From: Rhynchonema sp. JSB1_4
Lineage: Eukaryota > Nematoda > Chromadorea > Monhysterida > Xyalidae
Assembly: GCA_030248065.1 (NCBI GenBank)
Contig: JASAMV010004853.1
Coordinates: forward strand, 1-64,000
Reading direction: 5' to 3'
DNA: 64,000 nt
The position numbers and the translations under genes are program-made. Shown here in pieces: positions 1-11,346 of this stretch. Position 1 is the stretch's first letter, and each line of letters begins with the position of its first letter. The notes under the pieces were generated by a model, which saw nothing but the letters and a program-made list of their open reading frames with translations, made no database searches and was not told the DNA's origin.

Positions 1-273
1 GGGTTGGGGTAACAAACTGATTACAAATCACTGATTACAGCTGACTTTTTTAATTTGGGCACCTTTGAGCTATAATATGATCTTGCCAGTACGATTTCGA
101 CCAGCGTAAAAGGTATTCGCATCGAACAAAATGAGTTTACGCTGGTCGAGATTAGGGCCAACTGGAAATCTCTTTGAGCTGGCACAAAACGTCACGTGAT
201 CAAGCCAAGACCTGACCCAGACACCGCGTCCGGCAGAGCGTGAGGCGCATTGTTGATTACTGATTACTGAAAA

Positions 274-1660
274 CAGGTCGAAACGGACAAAACATGCCAC
301 GCCTGTTTGTTCGACAATCAACAAGAACAAGCAACTGCGAAAGAGGTCACATTATTCAGATTCCTGTATCCACTCAACAAATCGATCGAAGATAAAATTC
401 TGACAATAGCGCGTGAGATCTACGGTGCGGACAGCATCGATGTACAACCGACCGCTGCCGAACAAATACAACGCTACACACAGCAGGTGTATTGTAGTTG
501 GGGGCTATTTATTTTTTAGATTGAGAACTACAAATCTTTGCTTCCGACAGTCACGTCTGGTTTTGCGAGAAAAAAATTTGAACGCGTGCTGTTCGCTTCA
601 GGGATTCGCTAATTTGCCGATTTGTATGGCCAAAACGCATCTGTCACTGTCGCATGATCCGACAAGGAAAGGTGATTCGATTACAAATACGAATTTCTCA
701 TTGACTGCAAATAGTGTAGGACTACAGAACGACACACATATATGACAATGATCTTTTGAAACACATTAAAGAAAATATTAATTGTGTGTAAAAGAAGCTA
801 GTCTACACTTCTGCTGACATGATCTTTTGAAATGCCCAGGTGCGCCTACAGCCTTCACATTGCCGGTCAAGGACGTACGTGCAAGTGTTGGTGCGGGATT
901 CGTGTATCCGTTGTGCGGTGAGATGCAGGTAATCAGTTATATATGTTTGGTGAAACATCAGATCGGATATGCACTTTGCTGGTCCTCGGCTTTTTGTCAT
1001 GAGGTAAATTGAATACTCGGTTTATTTTTGGAATTTTTACTTCGATCCGTGTGAAAACTTACCTCTCGGAGCTTTGCGAACAGTGTTATGCTGGTGGTTT
1101 TGTAATTTTCCAAGAATCACCACTTGTTTATCGAGAAATGTAGAACATTCCAGCAAAATATAGTAACACTACGCCAACACGAGCCCTGGTGTGGTTACAA
1201 AACGAACAGAAAGAGAAAATCCTCATTCACCACGTTGTGCTCTACAACGTGTAGCACTTGGCAAATCAGCAGCCACGTGTGAATGTTTCACTAATCTGCC
1301 ACCTCCGAAATCGGGCTCGTGTTGGCGTAGATTGCCTTTACACCCCAACCCAAGTAAAATTACAAACGACGTTTTTTTAACGATGTTTCGCTGAAAGAAC
1401 ACAACAATAATGTGCCTATGGCGATGAAATCGATTTATTGATCTTACCAGTGGTGTCGTTGGGAAATCAAAAAGTCAGGATACCGGATACCCCTGGGTGA
1501 AAAAATCAAGATACCGGATACTGGGGGGGGTAGCCCCCTTCCCCCAACGACACGACTGGATCATACTTTGTTGCAGACCATGCCTGGTTTGCCGACGCGT
1601 CCCTGTTTCTACGACATCACGCTCGATCCGGTGACCGAACAAATTGATGGACTGTTCTGA
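274..1660 (+). CDS. MTHFD1: C1-tetrahydrofolate synthase, C-terminal formyl-THF synthetase part (5' truncated by window)
   Basis: Cytosolic one-carbon enzyme; this part belongs to the formate-THF ligase domain (ATP + formate + THF to 10-formyl-THF). Four exons join in phase: 274-486, 602-671, 840-928, 1577-1660. The joined protein contains [19 protein letters not shown], then [14 protein letters not shown], and ends [18 protein letters not shown]...DGLF before TGA, the conserved C-terminus of eukaryotic MTHFD1. The first exon starts after an AG at 272-273 and carries [15 protein letters not shown] and IYGADSIDV, aligning with the helix before the glycine-rich loop. The rest of the gene lies upstream of position 1. 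The last intron (929-1576) holds a MITE. An AATAAA at 2207-2212 may be its poly(A) signal. Very confident of family; exon starts are inferred. Confidence 0.93.
1161..1340. mobile_element. MITE family 'CAAACTACGCC', copy 1 (in MTHFD1 intron 3)
   Basis: Left end TAGTAACACTACGCCAACAC and right end TGTTGGCGTAGATTGCCTTTA are inverted repeats of each other, flanked by TA. The inside is shared with five other copies in this window (25683, 31995, 32403, 54535, 58119), including an AGAAAGAGAAA stretch. About 180 bp with no coding capacity, so non-autonomous. TA flanks suggest a Tc1/mariner-type mobiliser, which is inference. Confidence 0.85.
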
Positions 1661-2982
1661 AGAGGAAATCCTCATGTTTTAAGAGAAAATCGAAATGTTT
1701 GAGGAGAGAAATCGGGCAACTTTAACCGGACAGTGGATGTCATCTAGATAGTATATAGTTTTTTTGTAATTGTGCCTTTGTAGTTCAATATTTGTGCGAT
1801 AGCTGGATAGCATTCTGTAGGGCTTTTTCCATAATGGTGCTTTTTTTCCGTTTTTGTCCAGTTCGTGACATTTTGTTTCCACACGGGAATTCCATACCTA
1901 CAGTACCTAGCCGCTCACTTTTCTCAAAACATTCAAATTTTTGCACGAGGATGCGCGCTTCAGTTATGCCATTTTTTGTCCTTTTTTTCGCTTGCCTTAC
2001 CTGTATTTGAGCTGTTATTTTCTCTGTTGTTTTGTATTTTTAGCCTTTGTAGATTATTTCAGACATTCAAACGTTTTGTCGGGGATACGTGTTTTAGCAA
2101 CGAAAGAACTACAGTACACTACGGTGCACAAGTGCCGCTATGACAATTCTACGTATACATTAGATGTATCACTATAATCTTAATCCATAATTACATTGTA
2201 TATTATAATAAACAAACAAGACTGCTACCTGCGGATTGTCGTAATGACAGTGTTTTCGGTACATCGCTTGATTTGTCGTTTGCAGTCCCATATTTACCCT
2301 CTCATGCGTTGGTAATTATTATTGACGGTAAACGGTCACAATGTAATCAGAATCACGCACTAACGCCTTGCCCTAATGTAGTCCGGTGCCAAGTATGACC
2401 ATTTATGCCAAGCTGACAATGTGCGATTGTGGTTAGCGCGCATATACGTAGTTTGAAATCATTTTAAGATCAACATTGTATTGTTTGGCAAGCTTTGCTT
2501 GACGAACAACAATTGTGAGACAATTTTGAGGCGTCGTGCTGCTTTTTTCTTTTGAGCAGCGCATCGGTAGATCTGTCATGTACTTAGTTACTTAATTACA
2601 CTCCAGAAATCCTGAAAATGTGCCACCATAGAGCACAGGGAGTCACAATGCCAATTATTTGTAAATATTAAAAATTGTAGATGTGATGGAATTAAAAATA
2701 TTGTGTTCCTTGACCGTTGGTCGCCTCACTTTCAACACTGCAAGAGAGCGGCGGCGGTCTTTGGTCGCTCGAGAGCGGGGACCGCGCGGGACGACTAAGC
2801 AGTAGATCAAGTTGGTTTTGTAGCACCCAATGCTTTTCGAAAAATCCAAATGTTCAATAAAATGCATCCTGAGGCTATGCTGTTTTTGTGTCACATGACT
2901 CTTGGCAGCCACATCACGTGATTGCAATAACATTTCCACGTACTTGCACGACAACATTGGGGCGGCTATTCGCAAAGCCGCG
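1661..2982. other. Intergenic between MTHFD1 and the ectodomain cluster
   Basis: T-rich and A-rich sequence with only short open frames that show no splice-compatible homology. I see no gene here. It contains the candidate MTHFD1 poly(A) signal and the upstream region of the next gene. Confidence 0.5.
2207..2212 (+). terminator. Candidate polyadenylation signal AATAAA downstream of MTHFD1
   Basis: AATAAA about 550 bp after the MTHFD1 stop and 900 bp before the next start codon. This is the only canonical hexamer I noted there. Position alone supports it. Confidence 0.4.
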
Positions 2983-2990
2983 TATAAAAA
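2983..2990 (+). promoter_or_regulatory. TATA-box-like element upstream of ectodomain gene A
   Basis: TATAAAAA preceded by GCCGCG, about 115 bp upstream of the ATG at 3106. Spacing leaves room for a start site and a short 5' UTR. Sequence match only. Confidence 0.4.
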
Positions 2991-3105
2991 TGATGACTTT
3001 TGTGCAATAACGTCGTTATTGAATTCATTTGATTTTCATCGATCAAACAAAATCCAAGGAACATCCACCTTCGACCAACACAGAATCAATCCATCACCAT
3101 CCAGC

Positions 3106-6100
3106 ATGTCGACGCCAATCCTTCTACCGATGCTGCTGCTGCTGTTGTTGCCCTGCCACGTTGATGCGTCGTTGGAACGACAATGCAACACAACGCATTA
3201 GGAGATAAAAATCTTTGGAAAATCATCCAGGTGCCCTTGATCATCAGGTTTAACCGTTACACGCAGCTGGCTGTGGCATTTTGGGAAAAGCTAGTCCCGT
3301 TTCAAAATTGACTTCCCTTTTTCTCAGGCTTAGGCTTGGGCTTAGGCTTAGGCTTAGGCTTAGGCTTACTATTAGGCTTAGGCTTAGGCTTAGGCCAAAC
3401 CTTGAGCCAACCCGTGCCTTCTATCGCGAAATCGAAAATTCGCGTTTTCTCTCTGTCAAGGCAACGGGACTAGCTTTTCCCAACATGCCTGGCTGTGTGT
3501 GCATTAATTAATATTGGTCGCACAATGACTATATGAGAATCCATCCAAAACTTTTCCTGAATTGACAAGCCAGAAAATTCAAATTGACATTGCGCGGCAA
3601 CGTGTAATCACACATAACACATGCAGTAAATGAAATGTTTCAGACGTTCAAAACGTGGTTGATTTGCTGGTTTATTTTCAGATGAAAATGCTTTTGTAAG
3701 AAATACAAATAGCTTGGTGGTTAAGCATGGCTCAACTGTTGAATCCTGAAAGTCAAGGTGGTTTTGGATGGATTCTCATATGGTCATTGTGCGACCAATA
3801 CACGTGTGTGTATTAGACAGCAGCAGCGCTAGATATAAGTAGCAGCGGCTAGGCGGCAGTGTGTGTCGGTTCGCTAGCTCAGCGGCGAAGGCGTTGGACT
3901 CGTGCCTGTGGGACCGCTGGTTCGAGTCCCGCCGGCGCCGGGGAAATGTTTTGTTTTTTTTTTGGTTAAAACTAATTTATACATGCACAAAATGATGAGA
4001 AATAGTGTTTATAACAGTGAAATCGGGGTTGGGATGTCAAAACATAGCTATCATTTTTTGTTTGTTTTCTCGAGCTTAGCCTTAGGCTTGGGCTTTGGCT
4101 TAGGCTTAGGCCTAGGCTTAGGCTTAGGCTTAGGCCTACGCCTAGGCTTCTTGGGCTTGGGCTTAAACGTAATCTGAAGCGGCTGGCCTCAAAACGCCGT
4201 TTTCTGCCTTTTATAGGCGTGGATGATTTTCCAAAGATTTTTAACTCCTCTTACACAACGCTCATCAACGGCAAAGGAGAAAAACTGGATTCAGTTGCGA
4301 ACGCTACATGCGCTCCAGATTTGGAGCTCTGCCTCGTTACAATTATCTACTTCAATCCGGAAGAAGCCAATTCCAAATGCAACGAATACGCCCCCATCGG
4401 ATTCGAGAACGGAGCTCTGGCATACGTTGGTGAAACCAACGTCTCCCAGTTCAGCCATTATCTCCTGAAGCACATGGTTAGCATTTTGTTTGATTGCCAT
4501 TTACATTATCGGACACAATGCATAATCCAGTAGACCAGAAAATGTTCCACATGTTTTGTTGCACAAACTGTGCGTTTTCAGGAACCATATTGCCACAATG
4601 GCTACCGCATCGCAAACTGTAAGCGGTTGCACTGCGACCGCGTTAAGAACCTCACGCCCTGTGATATACATATCTATTCGATGTGCCAATTCAGTCCTGC
4701 GGGTTAGATTCGATGGTACCGAAAAATACTGATTAAACTCCCCTTCGAATCCCTCAGTGGGACATTAGTAGCTTAGATTATTAGGTATGTCATCGTATGA
4801 TGTCAATCTGCAAATAACTCACATTGCTCACAAGCGGTCTGCTACAGTAGGAAAGAAGACATAAATACAGTAACCGTGATGCCCAAAATCGTTGCGAGAC
4901 CAGTGCTTGTCGTGGCGTATATTAACGTCAGCACGCTAAAAATGTTATCATCAAGCCAGGGTTGGAAAAAAAATTTTTTTAAACAAGTTTTTTTTTTTAA
5001 AATTAAAAAAAATTTTTTTTTTAAAAAGTCTGAGATTCGGGGAAATTTTACCAAATTTGCCTAAAAAACGCGCAAATTCGCGAAAAAATTCAACTTTAAT
5101 TGACAAGTCACTTTTGTGACTTGGTTTGCATCACTTATCAAGGGTGTTTACGTCATTTCGGTGCGATCCAACAGTCTGTGCTTGATATGGGCCGATGATT
5201 GCTGCTCTGTGGTACCGGACACAACAGTTTGTGGCCGAATAAGCAAAATTCACTCATAAACCACACATAATTGAGAATATAAGCTGCAGAAATACTTGTC
5301 GGGTAGCTGAATCAGTCGTATTTTTTATTTTTTATTTGAGTTTTTGCACCTCCAGTGCCAGGTGAATGCAAACGCCCGCAGGCAATGTAGCAAATCCTGT
5401 TAGAAAAACAAGAAAATCTAACGTGAATTGAAATCACAGGTTCACGATGTACATGTATAAATAAGCAAAGTACAGTCGTATTGTCCAGTAAATACTGAAT
5501 TGTTACAGAAGTTGCATACATAACATTTCGGAACATGATCGTGCAGATCAACCAGAATTTTCCATGACTCATTTGAATGGTGTGTTGGTGGTCAAGGCCT
5601 GGAACTTTAAGAACTCAGATATGTACAGTGATAACATCGATGAAGTTGATGGTACATGATGAATTTCTGGACCAACCTGTTATCCAGGGGGTGGGAATTA
5701 CCGTACGTCCAAGTTCAGTGAGAGTGGTCAACTGTACAGCTGTGACTCGATGACAGCTAAATATCAAGGTCTGAAATTGTATTGTTGTTTATTGATGTCA
5801 GGTTATTTAGAACATGGTCAAACAGCTCCTTCGAAAGAACGGTTTTCTGTCAGTCGTATATGACCGACCTGATGGCTGATGGGGTATGACATCGAAGTAC
5901 CATGTAGGCACATGCATACTGTGTCCCATGTATCACGGGAAGGTATAATAACATCATTTGGGGTATCTTAGGTACCAAATACATGCCCCAAAGGTGATTT
6001 TTGTGAAGAACATTTTTCGACCCTTGAGAAAAAATGACAAAAAATAACCCCTAAAAAAGCCATTTCTGGACGTTTTAGAACATTTTGTTCCCCAGAAAAT

Positions 6101-8093
6101 TTTTTAAAACAAAATTTAAAAAAAAAAATTCCAAAAACCTTTTTTTAAAAAAAAAAATTTTTTTTTTGCCCAACCCTACATCAAGCTTCGCAATGTTGGT
6201 GTTGATGTCAACACAAGCAAAATGGTTTCGAAGCGATCATTACGCATTGTCTTACGCTAAAAATTGCACCTGGTGCTGTTACGTGTAACTTATAAACGCT
6301 TCAACTTTATTAATTCAGCAGTGCAAATATTCTTAATTTACGCTTCTTGCTTTTCTTGTACACTGCTTGTACACTGCAACCGCGCTGCCATATGTTCGTA
6401 TCTGCAATTATTTGCTGGGCATACGTATTTGACATGACGATGCTGAATAACTTTATGCATAATGCATGCATGCAGTTTTTTTTCTCATTTCAGACATTCC
6501 ATCCGTGACGAAGGCATGCATTCACGGCAGTTGGACGGATTGGTCGGCGTGCAGTCAGAGTTGTGATGGAGGTTGGAAATGCAATTTTTAGATTGCGAAC
6601 CAAATGCAGTTCCCGCATCACTCACACAGCCAGAACATTGAGGAAAACGACACAGACACATTCAGGCGTGCGCAGCCGTCACGTCAAGCAGCACGATGGC
6701 AACAGCCGCGTCCAAACAGATCAGCACGAGTCCTGCAACAACAACGCCCTGCCCTGCACCCCACCGATGGACTGCCGCTACGAGCACTGGGGTGAATGGT
6801 CAAAATGCAGTGTGACTGTACTCACCGCCCCCACGCTCCACCCCTCCGCCTCCCCAACCTTACCAGTGCTCTCCCTCGACGCTCTGGCTGCGGTCAGAAT
6901 CACTCATAAACCCAACGCACGCACGCTCAATACACAGTGCACCGCAGCACACACACATAAACCGTCCGTCTTAACGCCCACGCGTATGGGTGTGTGCATT
7001 CCAGCCACATCACCTCCCTCTCGATCCACCCGACACAACGTCACGCACCCTCCTCCACTCGAGAGCTCGTCATCCACCCGGCTCACGCCGCTATCACTAC
7101 ACCATCGGCTCACCACTTGTGACTCAACCGCCACACCACATCTCCCACTCACCTCTACCTTCCAGCCACCACCTACCAGTGCTCTACCAACTGCTACGGA
7201 CGCCGGCTGCCAGAATCACTCATAAACCAACGCACGCACGCTCAATACACAGTGCACCGCAGCACACACACATAAACCGTCCGTTCGTTATACCCCACGC
7301 GATGGGGTGTGCATTCCCAGACCACATCACCTCCTTCTCATCACCCGACACACCACGCACCCTCCTCCACTCAGAGGTCGGTCGTCATCCACCCGGCTCA
7401 CGCCACGACTATCACTCGGGCCACCACTTGTGAACTCTACCGCCACACCACTATGCTCCCAGCCACCTCCACCTCCCAGCCACCAGCCAAGCCAGTTGCT
7501 CACCCCTACCCCCTCTTCAATCACTCAAACCCACCACCACGCTCAATACACAGTGCCCCAGCACACACACAAAACCTCCTTCGTATACGCCCACCGTATG
7601 GGTGTGTGTCTATTCGCCAGACCACATGACGTGCGGAACCGGTCTGTCAAAATTGACGTGTTTTGCAATATCTTGCTTATGCCCATCTATTATTCATTAA
7701 TCATTGTACATATTCTATTTTCATTTCTTTCTGTCTTTGGTTCCAACTGGCGCTTGTACCTTTGGTGTTCAGAACACATTGTTGCGTTACTCTACTTATC
7801 CTAAGTAAATAACAATAAAATCATTCAATTAATTCATTTAAGGAATAGTTCACTAAAATGCAATACTCTCCTATTACTATTCTCTCTATTCTCTTCTCCT
7901 ATACTCCTATACTCAATTCTCTCTACTCACTATTCTCCAGTCACAAATCTATAGTCACTGGCAGCATGTTTGGCACACAGGCATACGCACCCGCTACATG
8001 GTGCTGACCGAAGGGTCGGACGAGCGATGCCCCGAAACTGTTTCGCCTGAAACAACACTGTGTGAGGAAGGAGAATGTACCTATCCCATGTGA
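3106..8093 (+). CDS. Ectodomain-cluster gene A: signal peptide, unknown Cys-rich domain, two TSP1 repeats; exon 1/2 join disrupted
   Basis: Predicted secreted protein of unknown function. Exon 1 from ATG 3106 encodes a hydrophobic leader (PILLPMLLLLLLPCHVDAS), almost the leader of genes B and C. Exons 4217-4476 and 4582-4702 give the shared Cys-rich domain (TCAPDLELCLV, GFENGALAYVGET, ending MCQFSPA). Exons 6494-6571 and 6666-6817, a small exon ending at 7641 and 7981-8093 give two thrombospondin type-1 repeats: WTDWSACSQSCDG joined to GVRSRHV, then WGEWSKCSVT, CGTG joined to GIRTRYM, ending CTYPM and TGA. Odd: exon 1 hits TAG just after QCNTTH and has no donor in the phase exon 2 needs, where B and C are continuous. 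A ~1 kb insertion separates the two, so the gene may be broken. No TM segment is seen. TSP1 calls are firm; the first domain is unassigned. Confidence 0.7.
3281..3484. mobile_element. Palindromic element carrying telomere-like repeats
   Basis: Ends TTGGGAAAAGCTAGTCCCGTT and AACGGGACTAGCTTTTCCCAA are perfect 21-bp inverted repeats. The middle is a degenerate TTAGGC array. No coding capacity. Confidence 0.65.
3320..3405 (+). repeat. Interstitial TTAGGC array (telomere-like)
   Basis: About a dozen head-to-tail copies of TTAGGC with variants such as TTGGGC. TTAGGC is the telomere unit of nematodes. Its internal position means an old insertion, repair scar or telomere-like microsatellite. Confidence 0.8.
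3512..3801. mobile_element. MITE family 'ATTGGTCGCACAATGAC', copy 1
   Basis: Left TATTGGTCGCACAATGACTA and right TGGTCATTGTGCGACCAATA are long inverted repeats that extend into GAGAATCCATCCAAAAC on both sides. About 290 bp without an ORF. Related sequences form the compound palindrome at 61489-62041. Confidence 0.8.
3866..3943 (+). tRNA. tRNA-like sequence (pseudogene or tRNA-derived SINE head)
   Basis: Contains a clear A box (TAGCTCAGCGG) and B box (GGTTCGAGTCC) at tRNA-like spacing. I could not pair a convincing acceptor stem or anticodon stem, so a functional tRNA is unlikely. Confidence 0.4.
4078..4160 (+). repeat. Second interstitial TTAGGC array
   Basis: Degenerate TTAGGC/CTAGGC/TTGGGC copies in the same orientation as the array at 3320. 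It lies just upstream of exon 2 of gene A. Confidence 0.75.
4957..6178. mobile_element. hAT-like non-autonomous transposon, family A (1222 bp), with 8-bp TSD
   Basis: Starts CAGGGTTGG and ends CCCAACCCTA. It is flanked by perfect 8-bp duplications CATCAAGC at 4949-4956 and 6179-6186, as expected for hAT transposition. A/T homopolymer runs lie just inside each end. It sits in intron 3 of gene A. The interior is longer than in the two other family A copies (28115, 38112) and holds a stretch near 5660-5780 that could read as a cysteine-containing exon fragment. No transposase was recognised. Confidence 0.93.
6820..7630. repeat. Minisatellite, ~315-bp unit, about 2.5 copies, inside a TSP1-encoding region
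   Basis: Two near-full units begin CAGAATCACTCATAAACC at about 6895 and 7210. A shortened third begins about 7526. Each contains CTCAATACACAGTGC. The array is C-rich and carries several frames that stay open by composition. It separates the CSVT half (ends 6817) of the second TSP1 repeat of gene A from its CGTG part (about 7630). Confidence 0.8.
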
Positions 8094-8729
8094 TCAACAA
8101 GCCTAATTCTTTCTCGATTTTAACTTTTATCTTGTAAATCAGTGCTGAATTATTGAAATTTGCGAGCAATTTTAGTTTCGGCCAATTCAGGTAGGTCAAT
8201 TTTTGGTTCTAGCTTTTTTCTCTCAAAATGTGCCGGCCTTAGTGATAACGTAAATCTTTTTCTGGCATCGATGACAATCTACTTTATTTTTCGCTGGCGA
8301 TAAAAAGTCTTGCTCTCAATGAAAATGCAGTCAAACCTCAACGTGCTTGTAGTGAATGTCTACATAGTGATTCCGTCTGTATAGAGAACGATCATCAGTC
8401 TCCAACGTGATATAATGCTCCGTTGCTTGGCCACAACAACATTCAGTTTTGTCAGGCAATTCACTCACCATTCTATTCTCATTTAGAACCCAAGCTTCCA
8501 TGCGAAACTATGCACGATCTAATATATGGATGGATTTGTGTATTCGCGGTTGTAGTCGCAGTAACTATGTATTAGTACAGTTCGACACTGTCATGGGTGA
8601 GGCGGCCGTTTTGTTTGTAACGAGGGACAGAGGGGAGAATAATTTTAATTAAATGTGTCTCGGATATGTATGGCTGTAGTTTCACGCGGTAGATTACAAA
8701 TTTGACTAAAATTCCGCTATACCCAAACC

Positions 8730-11346
8730 ATGACGTCGCCTATTTTCCAACCAACGATTCTACTACTTTTCTTCTCGTGCCGTGTTAGCGCAACGTTTAA
8801 CGAAACATGTCGCGCTGTGACAACAGAAGTACTGTATGCCCATCGAGCACATTGGGCCCCGGATCTCGGAACGTGCTTTGTGGCACTGTACAGTGAAGAT
8901 TCAAAAATAAGCGGATTCGAAGGCGAGAGCTTGTGCAACAGCAGCTCTCCAAGCGGATACGAGCCCGGCCGAATGGCTGTTGTGAAGGACGAACAATCTG
9001 ATAAGGAACAATTTCGGAATATAATGAACATGCTGGTAATTTTTTGTTTGCTCTTGTATTCATCCGCCAGAGCAACAAACCTGCCAGAATAATTTCATCT
9101 ACAGTTTCGCTCAGGTGACTTGAATAATTACAGCACCCCGAAGGTTGTGAAGGCGGGGCAGGTTACTGGATTGCTCGCTTACCTGATGAAGATCTTGCTG
9201 AAGAAGAATGCTCAAAGTTTATTTGCGAGTCTCTTTCAATCACAAAGGAAGCCTGTAAAGAAGGAGGAACAACGTATATCATCTGTCAATTCAACGACCC
9301 TCCAACCAGTGGTTAATAAAAAAAATTTTCATTGAATGCGACCCTTTCTTAAAAAATGTTTCTTTACTAAAAATTTTTTTTATTCCGGGCTTGCCGAAAC
9401 GAAAAAAGAGCGCTTGAGCAAAAAATAGTAGTATTTTCCTTCCATAATGTGTACTAAGTGTATGTAAAGCGCTTGTGACACGAGAACAATACTATACAAT
9501 GGTCAATGAGTACCAAACCAATGCAAATACGTGACAAACAGTGTAAATTTAGAGTGAACATCACACCAAATCACCGCTTTCGGGTCTGTTGCATGGATAA
9601 ATGCATGCCCACCTAGTCACATGTACGTGTGTAAGCATATGAGAGGCCCTGAATGTGTGCAATATGTCTAGATAGTACAAAATGGCCCTTATAGATAGCC
9701 CTTATGGCACCCAATACACCCACGGTAGGGTAGGGTGATGTCAACAGCAGCAATTTTTTATGCAAAATAGCGCTTTTAGAGCAAAAAATAGAGAAATGTT
9801 CGAATTTTGAAATAATTAAAGATTTTTTTGGCTGTTGGACCGATTTTTTAAAAGAAAATTTGTTTAAATAAAAAATAAATTTAAAAAACCACTGCCTCCG
9901 ACAGAACCGACAACAGTCAAATGCGTAACTTTGCGCAAAATTTGGACAATTTCACTGAGAGCTTCATGCTTGCAGTGCGCACTACAACTTCTACAACCAC
10001 CCCGACCACAACCAAATCGATCACAACCCAACCGACCTCGTCTGACCCACAACCACAACCATCGATCACAGAAGAAACGTCGACAACCACAGAACGTTAA
10101 TGCCCAAGCAATGTTTTACTATATCGCTTTCTGAGAAAATCTCGTATTTAACCCATGCACACTGCTCTTCCATGTTTGTGCGCGCTTTATGTTTATACAT
10201 TAATCAATTAAGTTCAAACGAGATTTGTAACGCGTTCAAATAACGTGGTTTTTTCAGTCCCACCCGCATCGGCCGGGTTCCCGACGTACGCAATTGTGCT
10301 GCTGGTCATTCTTGCGATCGTCGTTGTGTCGCTTGTGTTGCTGGCCATCGGCTGCCTGCTCTATCGCCGGCACAAAATGAACGTGACACGCCGTCAAGAA
10401 CAAGAGCAGCAGGCGTTGGCAGAAGATCAAAAGCGACGCATTCAAATGAGAGCTCAATTATCGGTAATAAATTCGTCATTGATCAGTAGAGCCATCAACC
10501 CAGACAGAACGTGTTGTCAGCCATCAATCGATCTTACTTGCTTTCAAGTGATTAGCTTTCCAGAAAGAAGCCATGCGTGACGTCAGAGGCGAGCGTCCTG
10601 CTGATGCCGTGCTGCCTCTGGAAGGCTACAAACGTCACGAAAAACCATCGTTCAATCAAAGACTAATGGCGGCCCTGAAGGTTGTTTCTCGTTTGAATGC
10701 GATGCATTCATGTCATGTGATCATTCTCATGCAACAATTCAGATTCCAACCAAACACGCACTCGCCTCCAATGCAGCAGCTCCAGTCCAATCCCCCGACG
10801 AACCCGGCAAAGTTTCATTCGTAAATGTTGGTGATGTGCCTCGAACAAAAAAAAACACGTGGGTTCACAAACGCTGGTTGATGATTATTACTTTGTAGAC
10901 CGTGAGCGTCCACGAGATCTCCGGTCGTAGCGATAGCCAATTCCTCACTGAACGCGGTTATAACAAGAAGAAAGACCAAAAATTGAAAGCGAAGATAAAA
11001 AAGTATAAAGAAATCGCAAGGCCGAAAGACGACAAAAAACTGACAGCTGCAGCCGCTGTTGCTGAAAAGCATGCGCGTTCAGTGTTGGTCGTTCGATACT
11101 CTGCTCTGTTACCATCGTTTTCCGACAATGAGGTTTTTCAGGGCATCAGAGATTGAAAACACATCAAATACCGTTAAATCGGTCAAATCGGAAAACCAAC
11201 CGGGTTAGCTACCTTATTTTTATGTATTTTGTGCGATTGTCATTGCTAACTACATTGTAGTTTCAGGCTCGCCAAAATCTCAATTCACCAAGTCACAGAC
11301 CGAAAATGAAAGTGAGAACTCATCCCCCTCCGATTCGAAGAGTTAA
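8730..11346 (+). CDS. Ectodomain-cluster gene B: type I membrane protein with Cys-rich domain, Thr-rich stalk, TM and long tail
   Basis: Unknown function; predicted surface receptor or adhesion protein. Exons in phase: 8730-9035, 9134-9311, 9976-10095, 10258-10463, 10564-10680, 10743-10820, 10899-11083, 11144-11203, 11267-11346. Exon 1 has a leader (PIFQPTILLLFFSCRVSA) and the first half of the shared domain (TCFVALY, ESLC, GRMAVVKDE). Exon 2 supplies GCEGGAGYW...TYIICQF. Exon 3 is a Thr/Pro/Ser stalk likely to be O-glycosylated. Exon 4 encodes the TM segment (YAIVLLVILAIVVVSLVLL) followed by basic CLLYRRHK. The ~190-residue tail is charged, with a Lys-rich stretch (KKKDQKLKAKIKKYKE) and a Ser-rich end. 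A hAT element begins at the end of exon 2, so the current splice donor lies inside the transposon. The gene model is inferred; the domain family is unassigned. Confidence 0.75.
9307..9894. mobile_element. hAT-like transposon, family B (588 bp), at an exon-intron boundary of gene B
   Basis: Begins CAGTGGTTAATAAA, ends AACCACTG. Flanks CCTCCAAC (9299-9306) and CCTCCGAC (9895-9902) are an 8-bp duplication with one mismatch. Interior matches the reversed copy at 24665-25330 and a shorter copy near 42144. No transposase ORF. Confidence 0.9.

Larger units (their letters stand above)
3201..4247. repeat. 31-bp inverted duplication flanking a ~1 kb insertion between exons 1 and 2 of gene A
   Basis: The 31 bases at 3201-3231 are nearly the reverse complement of 4217-4247, the first bases of exon 2 (about 29 of 31 match). 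Between them lie two TTAGGC-type arrays, a 290-bp MITE and a tRNA-like sequence. In paralogues B and C the corresponding coding sequence is continuous. Confidence 0.75.

Noticed and set aside
3866..3943. Functional tRNA with CGT anticodon
   Set aside because: Promoter boxes fit but the acceptor and anticodon stems do not pair; kept only as tRNA-like.
6563..7225. Continuous 220-residue frame with His/Thr/Pro-rich end
   Set aside because: Only the middle is TSP1 coding; the start is intron and the end is the minisatellite. Splicing at 6571/6666 restores a proper TSP1 repeat, so no frameshift is needed.
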